Both the position numbers and the translations under genes were made by a program. From assembly GCA_914767715.1 (NCBI GenBank), contig OU612067.1:17181001-17245000 (forward strand): a DNA stretch of 64,000 nucleotides. The letters run 5' to 3'. Below are positions 36,822 through 49,336 of the stretch, piece after piece. A model generated the notes under the pieces. That model was not told the DNA's origin. It did no database searches and saw only the letters and a program-made list of their open reading frames with translations. Position 1 is the stretch's first letter. Every line of letters starts with the position of its first letter. The DNA is from Membranipora membranacea (Eukaryota; Bryozoa; Gymnolaemata; Cheilostomatida; Membraniporidae).

Positions 36822-39800
36822 TCACCTCCTTGCAGCAAGATACCTCATAAACCAGACCACAAACACAGGCCATATGAATATAAACAGCGCTGACTTGGGA
36901 GACAATCCTGGAAATGGCCACCACTTCTGCAAATATAGATCAGAGATGTTTTGTTCAACGCTATTAATATGAATGATGAAAATGTATGAGTAGACCCAGT
37001 GCCTACATAGTGTTGGTCTTGCTGTGCCTTCATTGTGTTGAGATGTAGGGTTACGATGAATACAGTCGCACACCATAAACTAGAGCGATATCTTTCACCA
37101 AAAACACAACTTGGCCTGTTATACAAATACCATAATGAGACAAATGAAAATGCAACACATTCATAACTTATACAGTAGTTTTCAAGCCAGTGGCAGCAGG
37201 ATTAGAAAGTCTTCTTCATTGCAAACTGACCTGTAGCAGCTTCATTGGAAGCAATTACTCATAATAAGGCGTGTACGATTAAATACATTCTCATATAAGA
37301 TCATTCCATATCCTAAACCCTCAGTTCCTGATACCACTTACCATCAACAGATTGTCTTGGTTGAGTTGACGTTTCCTCTGATTGACTGTGATCTGTTCCA
37401 CCAATGACAACCTTTTATCCAATGAGCTGATCTCCTGCTGCATATTAAGTAAGGCCATTCTCAGCTTCTCATTGACATCATTCATATTTCCTCCACCTCC
37501 ACTCTGCAGGTCGTTTGACTCAGGTACTGCGAAAGTCACTGAAACAGGTAAGACTTGGGTGTTAATGTACACAAAGTTTGGTTTATTTGCCTGCATTTGG
37601 AGTTGCTCCTCCTCCTCCTTCTCCTCCACTTGAACGCTGCTTTAATTAAACTTTATCTATATTCTAGATCAAGTTTAATCCAATAGCCTACATTCCAGTC
37701 ACTCCCTCCTACTGGTCATGTCTGAGGCGTAACCAGTTGATCGGGAGCATCTCTGAATGCAGGCAAATGGACCAAACTTCTAGTGTTAACGGGACAAGAT
37801 TGTAAGAAATGCTATCACTTGTTAGTATATAAGTATCTTGGGTCAATCTAGCATGTATGTAGATGTTTTTTGGGAAGGCTAGTTGTAGTTGTAATGGTAA
37901 CATCGTATATAATCAGTATCTAGGCCTAGGTACTAACATGACTGATAAAAGAACACCTGAGCCATTTTGATCAAAAAGTCATTCTAAGATCTAGAATCAA
38001 CAGGTGATATTGATGTACTGCGAACATGGTTGGTTGTACGTAATCTTATAGATAACTTGATGTCTGCGCAGATATAGGTGCAGCTTGCAGACATTCAGCT
38101 AGTTGATAGCCAATGTATTGGCTGTTATTGGTGGGTAGGGAGAAGAAGAGCCAATGCCAGGTCATATGGTTTTTTCAGGAAAGTACCTTCAACCTTGGCA
38201 TATGGTATATATATATTGCTGTCCGTCTAGGTAGACGATGACTGCACCGAGGTGCGGCATAGGAAGAGGTTTATAGTAACGACTAGGTTTCCGAGTCGTT
38301 AGTGCCACTTTTTCAACCACTGACAGCTTTAACCCAGCGTGAAACATAGCGCTACAAGGCCGGAGCTGCAGTGGATAATGACAGCATCCTCCTGTATAGA
38401 GCTATACCATACAGGAGGGTTCTTCAATCTGCATGCACGATGGTGTTGTACATACAGAAGACCTCCATTATTTATAGTCCTGATCCGAAGGGACTGTGTG
38501 ATCAGTCAAAGTCAAAACGACTTTCGGTTCCGGACGGGGTTTGAACCCACAACCGGCTGGTCAAGTGGCAGACACCTAACTACTGCGCCAAACTGACTGA
38601 TATATGGTATATGATATATGGTACTGGCATATGGTACTTTCAGGAAAAGTTAGGTGATGCCAAGGTTGAAGGTACTTTCCTGGAAGAACCATATGTCCTG
38701 GCACTGGCTCTTCTTCTCCCCACCCACCAGTCTGAGCCAACACATTGGCTACTAGTGGAGTGCCTGATAACTTTTACAATCACTCACCACTGTGTTGTTT
38801 AGATCTCGGGGCTCTCGTCCTGGGTGTAGATCCATTCAATAAGTGACTGGAATGGTCTGTGAAGTCTCTAGATGCTGCACCAGCAGGTTCGACCTGTAAG
38901 GGTGAGCTTTGTGCAGTGGCGACTACACTAGGCTTGGAACAGCTCTCCAACAAATCAACAGTTTTCTCTTGAGTTTCCACATCGTTCAACTATTAAATAA
39001 ATACACACACTTGTCACAAAAAGAAAATAAGCAAAACTATGGCATCCTCAAAGACGTAGCAATGTGTGTTTGTCATGCCAAATTAAGCTAGAGCTTCAAA
39101 ACATAGCACCTCCTAGGAGATTCAAGTGAGAAAAGTGAAAAGATTTAACTAATTTGAATTTAACCTGATCTTTAACGCTCCCTAGTATCCAACGCATTAT
39201 CAAAGTCCTTCGTTTTTGCTAGTAAGTTGTGCTGCAAACTTTCCTAAGTCAGCTACTACCCATGAATAGCGTTGATTTGAAGAGCACATGTAGTATGCAA
39301 GTCTTAAGTTACCGCACCACATCAAGATAATGTAGCCTACAGAATTTATCTGCAAGCGGGTAGCAGCTATGCACTTCTTATAGACAAGCTTACAGACTGA
39401 TGTAACTCAAGCACGGACTTATCTAGCATTACATAACTGGTTCCTACAAGGATACTTCAAACTTGATATCATTAAATAAATATTATTAATAAACAAAACC
39501 CTGGGCAATCCTATTTTGGGGATGACAGATGTATTACACATGGTGGCCTAGGAGTTAAGAGAGCGTATAATTGTAATACCAAGAAAAGTACGCTCAACCG
39601 AAAAGCTTTTTATATATTGTCAGACTAGAGAACTCTTTGGCCAAATTGACAACTTTTTTTATTAGTTCAGATACCAAATGTATGAAGAACAATTGTTTAC
39701 ATCAGTGGGATAAATAAAATTATGGACATGAAAAAATTGTTCAGTGGACTTATTTATTTTAGACAGTTACCATTGCAATGCTCCTGATATCATATTATAT

Positions 39801-42800
39801 ATATATATACAATTATCTCAGGAGATGGTAATATGTGCGATCTGAAATCGGTTAGCATGCTTGCTATTCACTGACATGGGATCGGTGCCGCAGGAGTTGT
39901 GGGTTAGAGTCTCACTGGGGGAAACTTTCAAGGTTGATTGTGACAGGCCCCAGCACCATTGGGTGTCTCTCTCCAAACAACATTTACAGGAGTCAGTAAA
40001 ATGAATTGGTAGGAATTGAAAATCTCACACATCACTTGTGGAAAATTATGCGATGCCACTTTCCCCATAGTACAGCAGAATACTGATGATAGTTTTGCAG
40101 TAAACTGAACTGCTACATGAAATTGACTATTGATATATTATTAGACTATATACCCTGGAGCAGTTAATATTAGCTAGTATTTGTCTTAGCTAGTTTTGGG
40201 GTGATGTCAGCAATCACCTATTTTCACAAACTCAGGTGGGAGCTTATAATGACGCCAAGAATGAGAGTAAATGCAAAAATCTCCGTTTCAAGTGTGTGTG
40301 TCAAGGCAAACATTTCCTCTTCCTTTACCCATTGGAGAGACAGAAGTATTGTTTATAAAATGAAGGTTTACCTGTTAGAAAAATTACAACACTATAGCTA
40401 CTTACCCTTGGCGATTCCGAGGGCACAACTTCTGATGAGTCTAAATATACTTCGCTATCTGTGTCACTGTCTATGGAGGATGCTGGTGAATAAGAAAGTA
40501 AAATCATTTTGGTCAATTACGATTCCAACATCAAAACAGTCAGGCGTTGCAATAAGGCTAATTTTGGGCATTTGCCTTAAACAATTCACACAGCAAAGAA
40601 GTAAATATCCAGCATGTATATATAGGAATTAATAGTTTATGAAATTATCATAGCAATAAAAAATTATGATATCTGATAAATTCGTTATTAAACATATCGA
40701 TCGATCGTACTAAGGATCAGAGACAACACAACCCGTCATACACCAAGTTGATCAATTCAAGCTTACAAAAGTACGAAGTAGAGGATACAAAATACGATGC
40801 ATATTGTACTATACATTGAAGTTGTGTCTTCATTTCAAATTAGTGGTAGAGGAAGCGCGACTCCGTATTTTGCAACAGACCTAGTACTGTATATTGATAG
40901 GGACAGAAAGTGTGGAGCTTCAGCCTTGGCGGGTGAAACATAATTCAAAGAATTAACATGTGTGTATCTCAGTTTTCAATAAATTTCCACACATTGTACT
41001 TGATGTTGAATGGAATTTAATGAAATTTCAATTCCAATTCAGAATTTCCATCGGCGAGTTATTTATATACCAAAGAATATAAGGCTATTTAAAAGCCTTA
41101 GCTCTCACCTTCAGTCTGTGATGGTGGTAGTGATGATAAAGACAGAGCGTTTGATGATTGATGAATAAGGTCCGGCGCAGAGTGGGTATGCTGACCTCTC
41201 CTATCAGCGGAGGTTCCAGTGTGCACAGATTGTCCAATTAAATCCAGACCATTTACCTCACCAGAGTGACTGCTTACAGGGCTTTGGAATGACTCATCAT
41301 GACTATTATTTACATTCAATGACACCTCAGGGACAGTTTGTTGTTGGATTGACATTGTGTTATCAGTTGTCGATTTTGGCAGGTCTACGCTATTATTATT
41401 AGGTGAAGTGTCTTTGCCAGTGGCTGGCAGATGCCCGTTCATAGTCGATGTTTCTGACTCACTGGCTTCTTTCAGTAAAAGATCTGAGCCTGCTTGCGGT
41501 GATGAGTGACCATTTGCAATGGGCTGTCCAGTTTTCAGGTCGACTAGTGTATAGAAGTTGTCTAATTCTGTAAGCAAGCCGTTGACTTCATCTGTCTGAG
41601 GCATAGTTTCTATAATCTGTAAAATAGTCTAACGTATGTTTTATAGCCAGTAGAGATGTGCAATAATTCGCCGATAATGACAATTATACCATTCTTGGTC
41701 TATAAGCATGTAGTAAGGAAGCATGGGTAAGGCCCTGCATCATCTCTTTCTAAAGCATATGAGGAGGCAGTGGGAAATTTACACAGAGATCATTGCTTTC
41801 TATGTATATGAAAAAGGTTGAATAAAAATGTCAAAAACCGACACAACTAAAAACCATAGAGTCGGAAAGGTAGGCCTATGTGGTTTATTTTAATATTAGA
41901 CGATGAGTGCAAGGGGAGACTGCAGAACTGTGTATTTATTCATGTAGTCAATAAAGAGTTTTTTGCAAAGCTCACCACAAGCTAAGCCTACCTGCTTCAA
42001 TTCCTCCACATAACCCTGCATAGCTTCATCTGCACTCATTGACCCCAACTTACTCCATGCATCCCTGGAACATAAGAAAAGAAGCTCGGTTAGCAATAAA
42101 TGGAATAAGATGTAATACATCAGCAGTTTGCCTTGGATTAAAAATGTCGAAATAAGTCTAACAAACAACGCCGACAGACAAGGCAATTCAAGCTGGGCCT
42201 GAGCTTTTTTATCCTAAATGACATGAAGAATGTTTTTGCAGCATGCAACGTTGCAGTAGAAACTAAAAAAAATCACTGTGTGTCTAAACGTGTGCCAAAC
42301 GGGTCAATCCATAGTCAATTTCATCTGGACTGAAAAAATTAAAGAAATGCACTCCGATGATGAAATGGGGACTTCCAAATTACAACAACTAAAGCATGAA
42401 AGAATATGGTGAAATTTCCATGGTCGTATTTTGGAGTAGCACCATAACCAGATACTCACCATTTGGCTTTCCCGACAACATCCCAGAAGCTTGGTTTGGC
42501 AGCTTTGCACTTTCCCTGTGTAGCTTGTTTGTAATAACCATAGAAGTTAAGCATCAACTCATGTGATGGCTTGAATGAACCTACAACACAATAGTATTTG
42601 TATCAACAATCGCCACTGTAACTGTTGAGCTTGCTCACATCAGGCAGCACTCCATGACATGAACCAATGAGTGAACCGGTATAAAAATGTAGGGATATTT
42701 TATTTCTGCTTTGAATAGAAGTCAATAGCACCACGAAGTACAGCTACACGCTGTTATTCCTGGTGTCAAGAGAACCAGCTGGCTGAGTACAATAGTCAGT

Positions 42801-43079
42801 TGGCTCAATCTATACCAAGGAGTAATACCTGTTACTCCTTGTTTATACCAAGATATTAGGGAAAATAGTCAGGGGCAATGAGAAGCTTAAACCAATAGAA
42901 TACCAATACAATGAATGGACCGACAACCCTCAAGCAAGGAGTTCAGTCAGAGCAATGAGGTTTAGTTCATTGGTCAGAGTCAGTCAGTGCTCTATGAAGT
43001 CAAACTCACCATCTTTTGGCAGATTTTGGATAACCTGTACAGCAGCTTCAAACTGTCTTTTTAATTGATCACTGTCCAT
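36822..43079 (-). CDS. ACBD5: ACBD5-like acyl-CoA-binding peroxisome-ER tether
   Basis: ACBD5 is a tail-anchored peroxisomal protein that binds very-long-chain acyl-CoA and tethers peroxisomes to the ER by binding VAP. Exons 43079-43010, 42580-42460, 42064-41992, 41616-41109, 40482-40406, 38989-38788, 37538-37342 and 36926-36822 sum to 1353 nt, 450 aa. The ACBP domain covers about residues 4-90 (FEAAVQVIQNLPKDGSFKPS, MLNFYGYYKQATQGKC, DAWSKLGSMSADEAMQGYV). An acidic FFAT-like motif DSDTDSEVYLDSSEV sits at 262-276, where human ACBD5 has its VAP-binding site. A coiled coil (EKLRMALLNMQQEISSLDKR) precedes the C-terminal membrane segment SALFIFIWPVFVVWF (429-443), which is followed by basic residues ending at 450. 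The stop codon TGA overlaps a strong donor, GAG|GTGAGT. Confidence 0.93.
38104..38751. mobile_element. 650-bp inverted-repeat element with internal tRNA-like segment
   Basis: Arms of about 100 bp at 38107-38210 and 38650-38751 are inverted copies (TAGCCAATG, then GGTGGGT-GGGAGAAGAAGAGCC). CTAGT occurs at 38099-38103 and 38752-38756 and may be the target duplication, though three extra bases at the left end leave this open. On the minus strand, 38516-38605 is tRNA-like, with GGCGCAGTAGTTAGGTG as A-box and GGGTTCAAACCCC as B-box. The right end lies about 35 bp from the splice donor of the ACBD5 exon 38989-38788. Confidence 0.75.
38516..38605 (-). repeat. tRNA-like segment in the 38-kb inverted-repeat element
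   Basis: The B-box GGTTCAAACCC is close to consensus and an A-box-like TTGGCGCAGTAGTTAG lies upstream at tRNA spacing. Likely a SINE head or decayed tRNA. Confidence 0.5.
39850..39995 (+). repeat. Possible tRNA-derived SINE fragment
   Basis: GGTTAGCATGC followed by GGGTTAGAGTCTCAC resembles a degraded A-box/B-box pair. It lies in the ACBD5 intron between 38989 and 40406. Confidence 0.35.
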
Positions 43080-45480
43080 AGCTAATCAGATGGATGACCA
43101 TAAGCTGGAGAACTCAAACAAGCAGGTATCACTGGTGCTTCTGTGCTTGTATCATGGACTTCATGGTCACATATCACACTGATTGTACTTTGATCACAAA
43201 TAAATCATACAGAGAGGTGTTACAGATTTCGGTTGCCTGTTAATCTCAGCCAATTCTGCTATGTATGTTGTGATTGGCTTAGACAGATTGTAACATTCTG
43301 ATTGGGCATAACTTGTAGGATAGGCAAATCAAATTTTATCTCACATATAAAAAAGCATAATGTTGGAGTGGCTGAATGGAAAAAGTGAGATTTTTTGCTT
43401 GGGAACTGGGGAAGTTGGAGAGCATTATTATTTTGGAATGGAAAAGAACTGAAAAATCCTTAGAATGAGTAGTTATTCATGTCTATAGCTCTAGTATACA
43501 AGATGACTTTTCTGTTTTACAGAGGCTGGGAGTGTGCAAGGGCTCTTGTAAACTTTAAACATACTTATAATGAATTAAATACACACTAACCTAATCCAAA
43601 ATCTGACTACTAGACTAGCTACTGCTAGTCCCTGGCAATGCAATGTATGTCTGTTTGGCTCCATTACTGGCCCACATAGGCATCTGGAGCAACAAGCATG
43701 CATAATTTGCCCATGTCCAGTATCAACTGGATATGGGCAAATTATGCTTGCTTGTAACTCCAGATGCCTATGCTGGCCCACCTTACCTTGGATTGATGTT
43801 GTTGTTGATGCTGTTAGTGTTGCAGTTGTTTTGAACAAAAACCAATGGGGAGCCAGTCAAAGATTTCCAATGATGATCCAGGTTTGTGAGCCTAGACCAG
43901 TGTGACCCAAGAGTCAAGTCAGTAGTACTAGCTAGTAGTGGAGGTACAGTAGAGTAGTATGAATGATATAATTATGATTACTTTGGCCCACAGGTCTTCT
44001 CCATAACCCGGGTCTTTGGCAATGTTTGACTGCCCCCCTTGAGTCAAAGATTGCCTGTGCTTTGGCCATTGCTATGTATATGGACCACATATAAAACTTG
44101 TAAATGCATATCTATCCTAGGCTAGCATACATCATACCTTGCCTGTGTCAATGATCATGCTTTGCATGTATTGCACCAAAAGCCAGGCAAGTAATGACGA
44201 TATCATGATATGATGTGCAAGTCGAGTGCCCAAATAGTTATGTGCCTTGTGGCCTAAGAGGTATAGTGACCAAGTGCACATGCGGTTCAGCTAGCGTTCA
44301 GTTCGTTAGTGAAAGCTGCTACAAAAGCTGGACGGGAATTATCCAAAAATACACAGCGCAGCAGTACGAATAAAGCAGGAGTAAATGTAAAGTTTCTTAG
44401 CCTTGGCTTTGGCATGGCCATCCCTTTAGAAGAAGATTGTGAAGGACTAAGTAGCTGTCAATACCAGTCTCAAATTCTTGGGAATATTCTGGTCTTGACA
44501 ATGGGGATGGAGTTTGGTCTGTGAATACTTTACCATGTGTGCTGCTCGCTAGCTCTCTGGACCCCAAAGCTCAAGTTCCGAGCTCACAACCAATTAGCCT
44601 GATGAGAGTGGATAAAGTTACGATGTAGCATGCATGCATTTCATGTGAGGGAATTCTAGATTCCATTTGCCTCACAATATCAACCCTACCAATTCTGACT
44701 TACATTGGAGCACCACCATCTTTGAATGCAGCCTCAATTCCAATGCATAGTAGAGGCATACCAGACAATAGCCACCAACTTCCAAGATGATCTCACAAGA
44801 TAGCCATCCATCCATATCATCCTAGTTCGGAGGTTATGAAATAACGCACACGGCCTTTTTCTGAAGTTGGAAATTCATCTTTGAGCAAGCACTATGGTTC
44901 CAAACTAGCCTAACAAGACCTTGAGACAAACCTCCGGTTTGTACACATAAGTGCAATGACATCTGACAACCATGGTCAACCGGCACTGTCAAATAATTTT
45001 ACTTAGCACACGATTCTTACTGTGACCGATTTCTGTAAACATCCAAAAAAAGTGTCTATTACAGTCACTGTGTTTTGTGCTCAGTTTGGTAGGCCTACCT
45101 CTTATTAGTTGGATGACCTTTCAATTTAATTTCAAAATTTTTTGCCATGGTTTGCGCAGAACAATTTCTTGACAATCTCCCAGGAGAGTAATTACAGCTT
45201 TTATCGAATGAATAGTCATGGAATATTGACATAAGTGAATCTGGAGGTTCTTTAAATTAGAAGAAAATTATCACATTGATCATTGTTACCGCTCACTTGG
45301 TCTTCCAATCAGACAAATTATGATATTATCTTAATGTATATAGTTCCGTCAATGAGCGTGTGATTAGTGAGCGAGACCCTAGCTGAAAGTGATTTTGGTT
45401 GTTTTAAGTTGGAAGACCCCCAAGGCTGATAATGCAAGACATGAATAGCTGGAAATTACATGATTTCCTTTATTTGTAGT
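43080..45480. promoter_or_regulatory. Divergent intergenic region, ACBD5 / CARD pseudo-caspase
   Basis: About 2.4 kb. It should contain both promoters and an upstream non-coding exon of the CARD gene, because an acceptor (TTTATTTGTAG) precedes its ATG. No further gene is recognised. A 98-base hairpin occupies 43675-43772. Confidence 0.4.
43675..43772. repeat. 98-base hairpin, 46-bp arms, 6-base loop
   Basis: The left arm starts CATAGGCATCTGGAG and ends GCCCATGTCCAG; the loop is TATCAA; the right arm is complementary with 4 mismatches in 46. It is either a small fold-back MITE or a miRNA-precursor-like hairpin, and strand is undetermined. Confidence 0.85.
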
Positions 45481-45491
45481 CCAATATTTTG

Positions 45492-48400
45492 ATGGATCTG
45501 CGGCAGGTTCTTGCTAAGCATGAGGAGTTGCTGTCGACATCTCTCTCCCCCTCTTCCTCAGAGTTTATGTATTATCTGCTAGAGAAGCAGTTGATATCAC
45601 CAGCTGACCTCAAGAGGCATCAAGAACTTGACACTGCACTGAAGAAAGTTGCAGATCTCTTGAGGTAATACCATTAACCATGGGCGTATATTCCGAAAAA
45701 TCTGACCCACCACTTTTCACCCCAGACACAACTCGCGCGAAAATTTCGCGAACTCATTCGCAATATTTGACATTTTTATGGTTTTTCACCCATTAAATCC
45801 AATCTATACCTAGAAATGGGTGTTTTATATGGAAAGAGCATGAAAAATTACCCTTAGAAGATGTTTTAAAGGGCAACCAAGGTTTCAAACAACTTCTCAT
45901 TGATGGCCATTGATTAATGGCAGATTGCACCTTCTGCATGGGGAAAAAGACAAAATTTAATTCGGATGATTATTCAGCCAGAATTATTGTGAAACATTTC
46001 TTCCATCGGGTACTCAAACTCAGCTAAAAGAGAATACCACATAGCAGTTTCCTGTTCCTGTTAATATTTAGCCTGTGCTCTATAAATATTACAGCAAAGT
46101 CTTGGAACCTTCCCTAAACTGAAGTGTTACCCAGCTTAGAGTCAGCAACTACTTTGAGTTTTGCATCGCGTAATGCACAAAGCTGATGCTGCCCAGCACA
46201 TTGTTTGCTACCCATTAATGCATTGCTGCGAAACCTTGGTTGCCCTTTAAGGATGAAAATCCAAAAAAAAAAAAAAGAATTTTTTTTCAATGGTATTTAC
46301 ATATAGATATTATAATTACTATTTGGTTATATGTTTATGGGTAATACATTCTCTATTTTATTTTTTCTTCAATAGATGTCTGTTATGGAATTAAAAAATT
46401 TTTTTTTGAGTGCGGAGAGATTTTGTGGTTATTTTGAAGCTGTAATAAACATTTTCAATGTTATCATTAGATTTTTTACATTCATTTGTGAATGGAGTGA
46501 CTTTTGTATGTCCAGTTCAGGGTCGCACTTTTCCCCATACACATATGGAACAAATTCATAAACTTGATTCCCTATTCATTTTAGTTTGCTTTGTAAAAGC
46601 CGCAATGTGGATCTTGCGCAAAAGTTTCTGGATTGGCTAAAGCAGACCAATCAGCATGACTTACACAAGATGTTGATTGGTGAGGATGATGCGACTGACG
46701 AGCTGGCTGCCATAACACTGGAGGAGAAACCTCCGACTTCAGATTCTGACGAGAGTGGTGAATCAGATTGCGAGAGTCTATCATCGAAGACTTCTCCAGT
46801 CCTCAAGTCAGCAGAGAAGAAGCCTGCTCCACCGGAGATACTTAAAATGGTAGTTATATACAGTCTTAGCAGGGAATGATTTACCCTGGGTCAACAATAA
46901 TTGTGGGGGGATTACCCATAACAAAGCTTGTTGATACAGATTAGACAGAGATTGTTTAGTTTTGATGAAGCCATGTGGAAATAACTCACAGTCACACCAA
47001 CTTGGCCAACAAAATTTGTGTACTAAAGGTTTGGTAGTGGTGAGACGATGCATATCCCAAGTATCACCAACTTTGACTTACATTTTTAATGCCATATCAA
47101 ACAATTTCCAAACAAAATTTTCTGATCATGAAAAACAGCATCGACTTTAGATTTACAAAAGCTCGTCACAAATATACAAGGAGTTTTTCATTATTTTGGC
47201 ACAACACCCCTTCAAATATGTAGGTCCCTTTCAGAATATAGAGGTTGTCCTCTCTATTGTTCAGAGACCTAGGCTGATTGTGGAATAAACATACATATTA
47301 TAAGATATTAAATATGTCTATGGTTGTGACTTATAGGTCCTGCCCATCATCATAGCATGTTTTCATTATAGTTGACCCTTCTAAATGCACTGTCATGAAT
47401 TTGTGAAGGGGTTGCAATAATTTTCAGTTTTTAATATTGAAAGTGTAGCAGAGCAAACGATCATTTGCAAACATCTGAGAATAAGAAAAGTGTATGCTTG
47501 AAGCTATCGGTATAAAAAGAACAAATCTTTTTCATTTCACGCTTGAAAAATAATTTGTGCCCATGTTAGAACAAGTTTGTTCCCTCTGTGGTGGCAGATG
47601 GATATTGCAAAATCCGAGGCGCCTCGATACCTGACTTTTACAATATCCCTCCGCCACCACAGAGGGAAACAACCTTGTTCTACCCCTTTGTATCTCTCAT
47701 ATGCGTATATCTCATAGCGATACCATTCTCATGTTTACAGTTTACTGACACCAGTATAGTGTACCCACTGACAGCTCCAACTCGAGGGCTGGCTATTCTA
47801 GTCATCAACAGTAATTTCAAGACTAAACCGGCCAGACTCGGGTCAGAGTTTGATCAGGCTAATCTCAACGCTGTATTCACTTGGCTGGGATATCAAGTTC
47901 TCACCTATAGGTAAATAAAAGAAAAACACATTGTTCAAACTGCTGTGTTTAGATGGAGTAAATGGTAGCTGCCTTCCATTTTTTTGTGCCTTTAAATGCA
48001 GAATCTTACTTATGTAATAAAACAAAGCGCGCCGAATGATGTGTCAAAGAGGACAACTCCAATAATGGTAAGCCTTAGGCTTGATAAGGCATAGCAAAGT
48101 TAGGTAAGCATATGTCATAGTTAAAAGCGTTACTAAGCAGGCAGCGTTTCTAAATTTGGCTTCATATTTGCAAAACCTTTCAGCTTCTAGATTTTTACGA
48201 GTCTCAATACACCCCTATCAAGAAGGGCAAATATTCTAACTACCCAGGTTTGATGTTTGATTGAGATGGTGATGACAAGGTGCTACTCACTCCATTGAAT
48301 GAGTATGTGGAGCTCTTAGGCTAGATGAGGTGTAGCAAAGTTAGGGTGGCGGGAGTTATAGTCCAAACTAACACTTGGTATTCAGTGATCCCAGTTTGAC

Positions 48401-49336
48401 CTAGTTTTTCAGATCATAATATATTTTTAACACAATGAAATCTTTGTGACATGAAATGTCAAACAACAGTGGAACATTTTATTCACATACTAACATCTAA
48501 TCAGGAATAATGGGAATTCTGAATTATAAAACAATTTCACCAGCTCTCAGGGTTTGAGCTGGTTTAAAAATGGAACATGTAGTACTCAATCCTCATGCTA
48601 TGACTGATTTAATTTCGAATAGCCTCTATGAGTTTGCATTTTCTGATAATATTCAATTTCTCATTTTAGCAATCTTACAAAGACAGAATTACTTTTAAAA
48701 CTTTCATCACACATCAAGGATAAATCTCAGAGAAGTTACGGCTCCTTTATATTATGCATGTTATCCCACGGAGGTGTGGGCTATGTCACCATGTCAGATG
48801 ATACAGAAATATACATAGATGAATTAATCGATCGATTGGACAGCAACAATTTTCCAGCCATGGCAGGCAAGCCAAAGCTTGTTTACATAGACTGTAATAA
48901 CAAGGACCTCGGTTCAGATTCTGGCTTGAGGCCAGCAAGCACGAGCAACAGGAAAGACTTCTCAAAGACATCGCCAGTAACTCATATTGAGATCAATCAA
49001 AGTCGACAACCGAGAGGCAGTGAAACTGCAGTTCCCGAATCCCCTCGACCTGTAGTGTCTGAGTTTATTACCAAGGTGGCCTGCAAAGCTGACTTTGCTA
49101 TTTGTATGGCATCCTTCCCCCGGTACTCTGCCCTCCACAACTCAAAGATGGGCAGCCTTTCTACAAGGGTACTGGTCGAAGTGATATATAAATATGCTCA
49201 CCAATGTCATATACAAGACTTGGCAATGAGGATAAGACGAAAGCTGTGCTCTAAAGACTTGATGGGGCACAAGCAGGTCTTTACTGTTATTGAAACGCTT
49301 AGGAAAGATTTTTATTTGCTCCCAATTGATCCCTGA
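45492..49336 (+). CDS. CARD plus caspase-fold protein, probable pseudo-caspase
   Basis: Exons 45492-45664, 46585-46849, 47741-47910 and 48670-49336 join in frame to 1275 nt, 424 aa. Residues 1 to about 93 form a CARD-type death fold (LAKHEELLSTSLSPSSSEF, QLISPADLKRHQELDTALKK, KFLDWLKQTNQHDLHKMLIG). An acidic Ser-rich linker follows. The caspase fold starts near residue 147 and keeps the S1-site Arg178 (ARLGSEFD) and the catalytic His236 (CMLSHGG). The QACxG Cys pentapeptide is replaced by YIDCNNKD, with Cys278 one position off in an ungapped alignment. The small-subunit YSWR motif is YSALHN (355-360). Without a correct nucleophile and S1 Arg it is probably catalytically dead and acts as a CARD scaffold or inhibitor. 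The ATG follows an acceptor and an in-frame SNIL, so upstream coding sequence is not excluded. Confidence 0.88.
47579..47670. repeat. Hairpin in intron of the CARD gene
   Basis: TTCCCTCTGTGGTGGC with GGATATTG pairs with CAATATCC and GCCACCACAGAGGGAA. The loop contains the palindrome GAGGCGCCTC. The right end is about 70 bases from the acceptor of the exon at 47741. Confidence 0.8.

Noticed and set aside
40201-40632. 143-aa plus-strand frame
   Set aside because: It covers the minus-strand ACBD5 exon 40482-40406 and its introns; the minus-strand model is fully supported.
44309-44524. Upstream coding exon of the CARD gene
   Set aside because: No homology to the CARD or caspase fold and no fitting splice sites seen.
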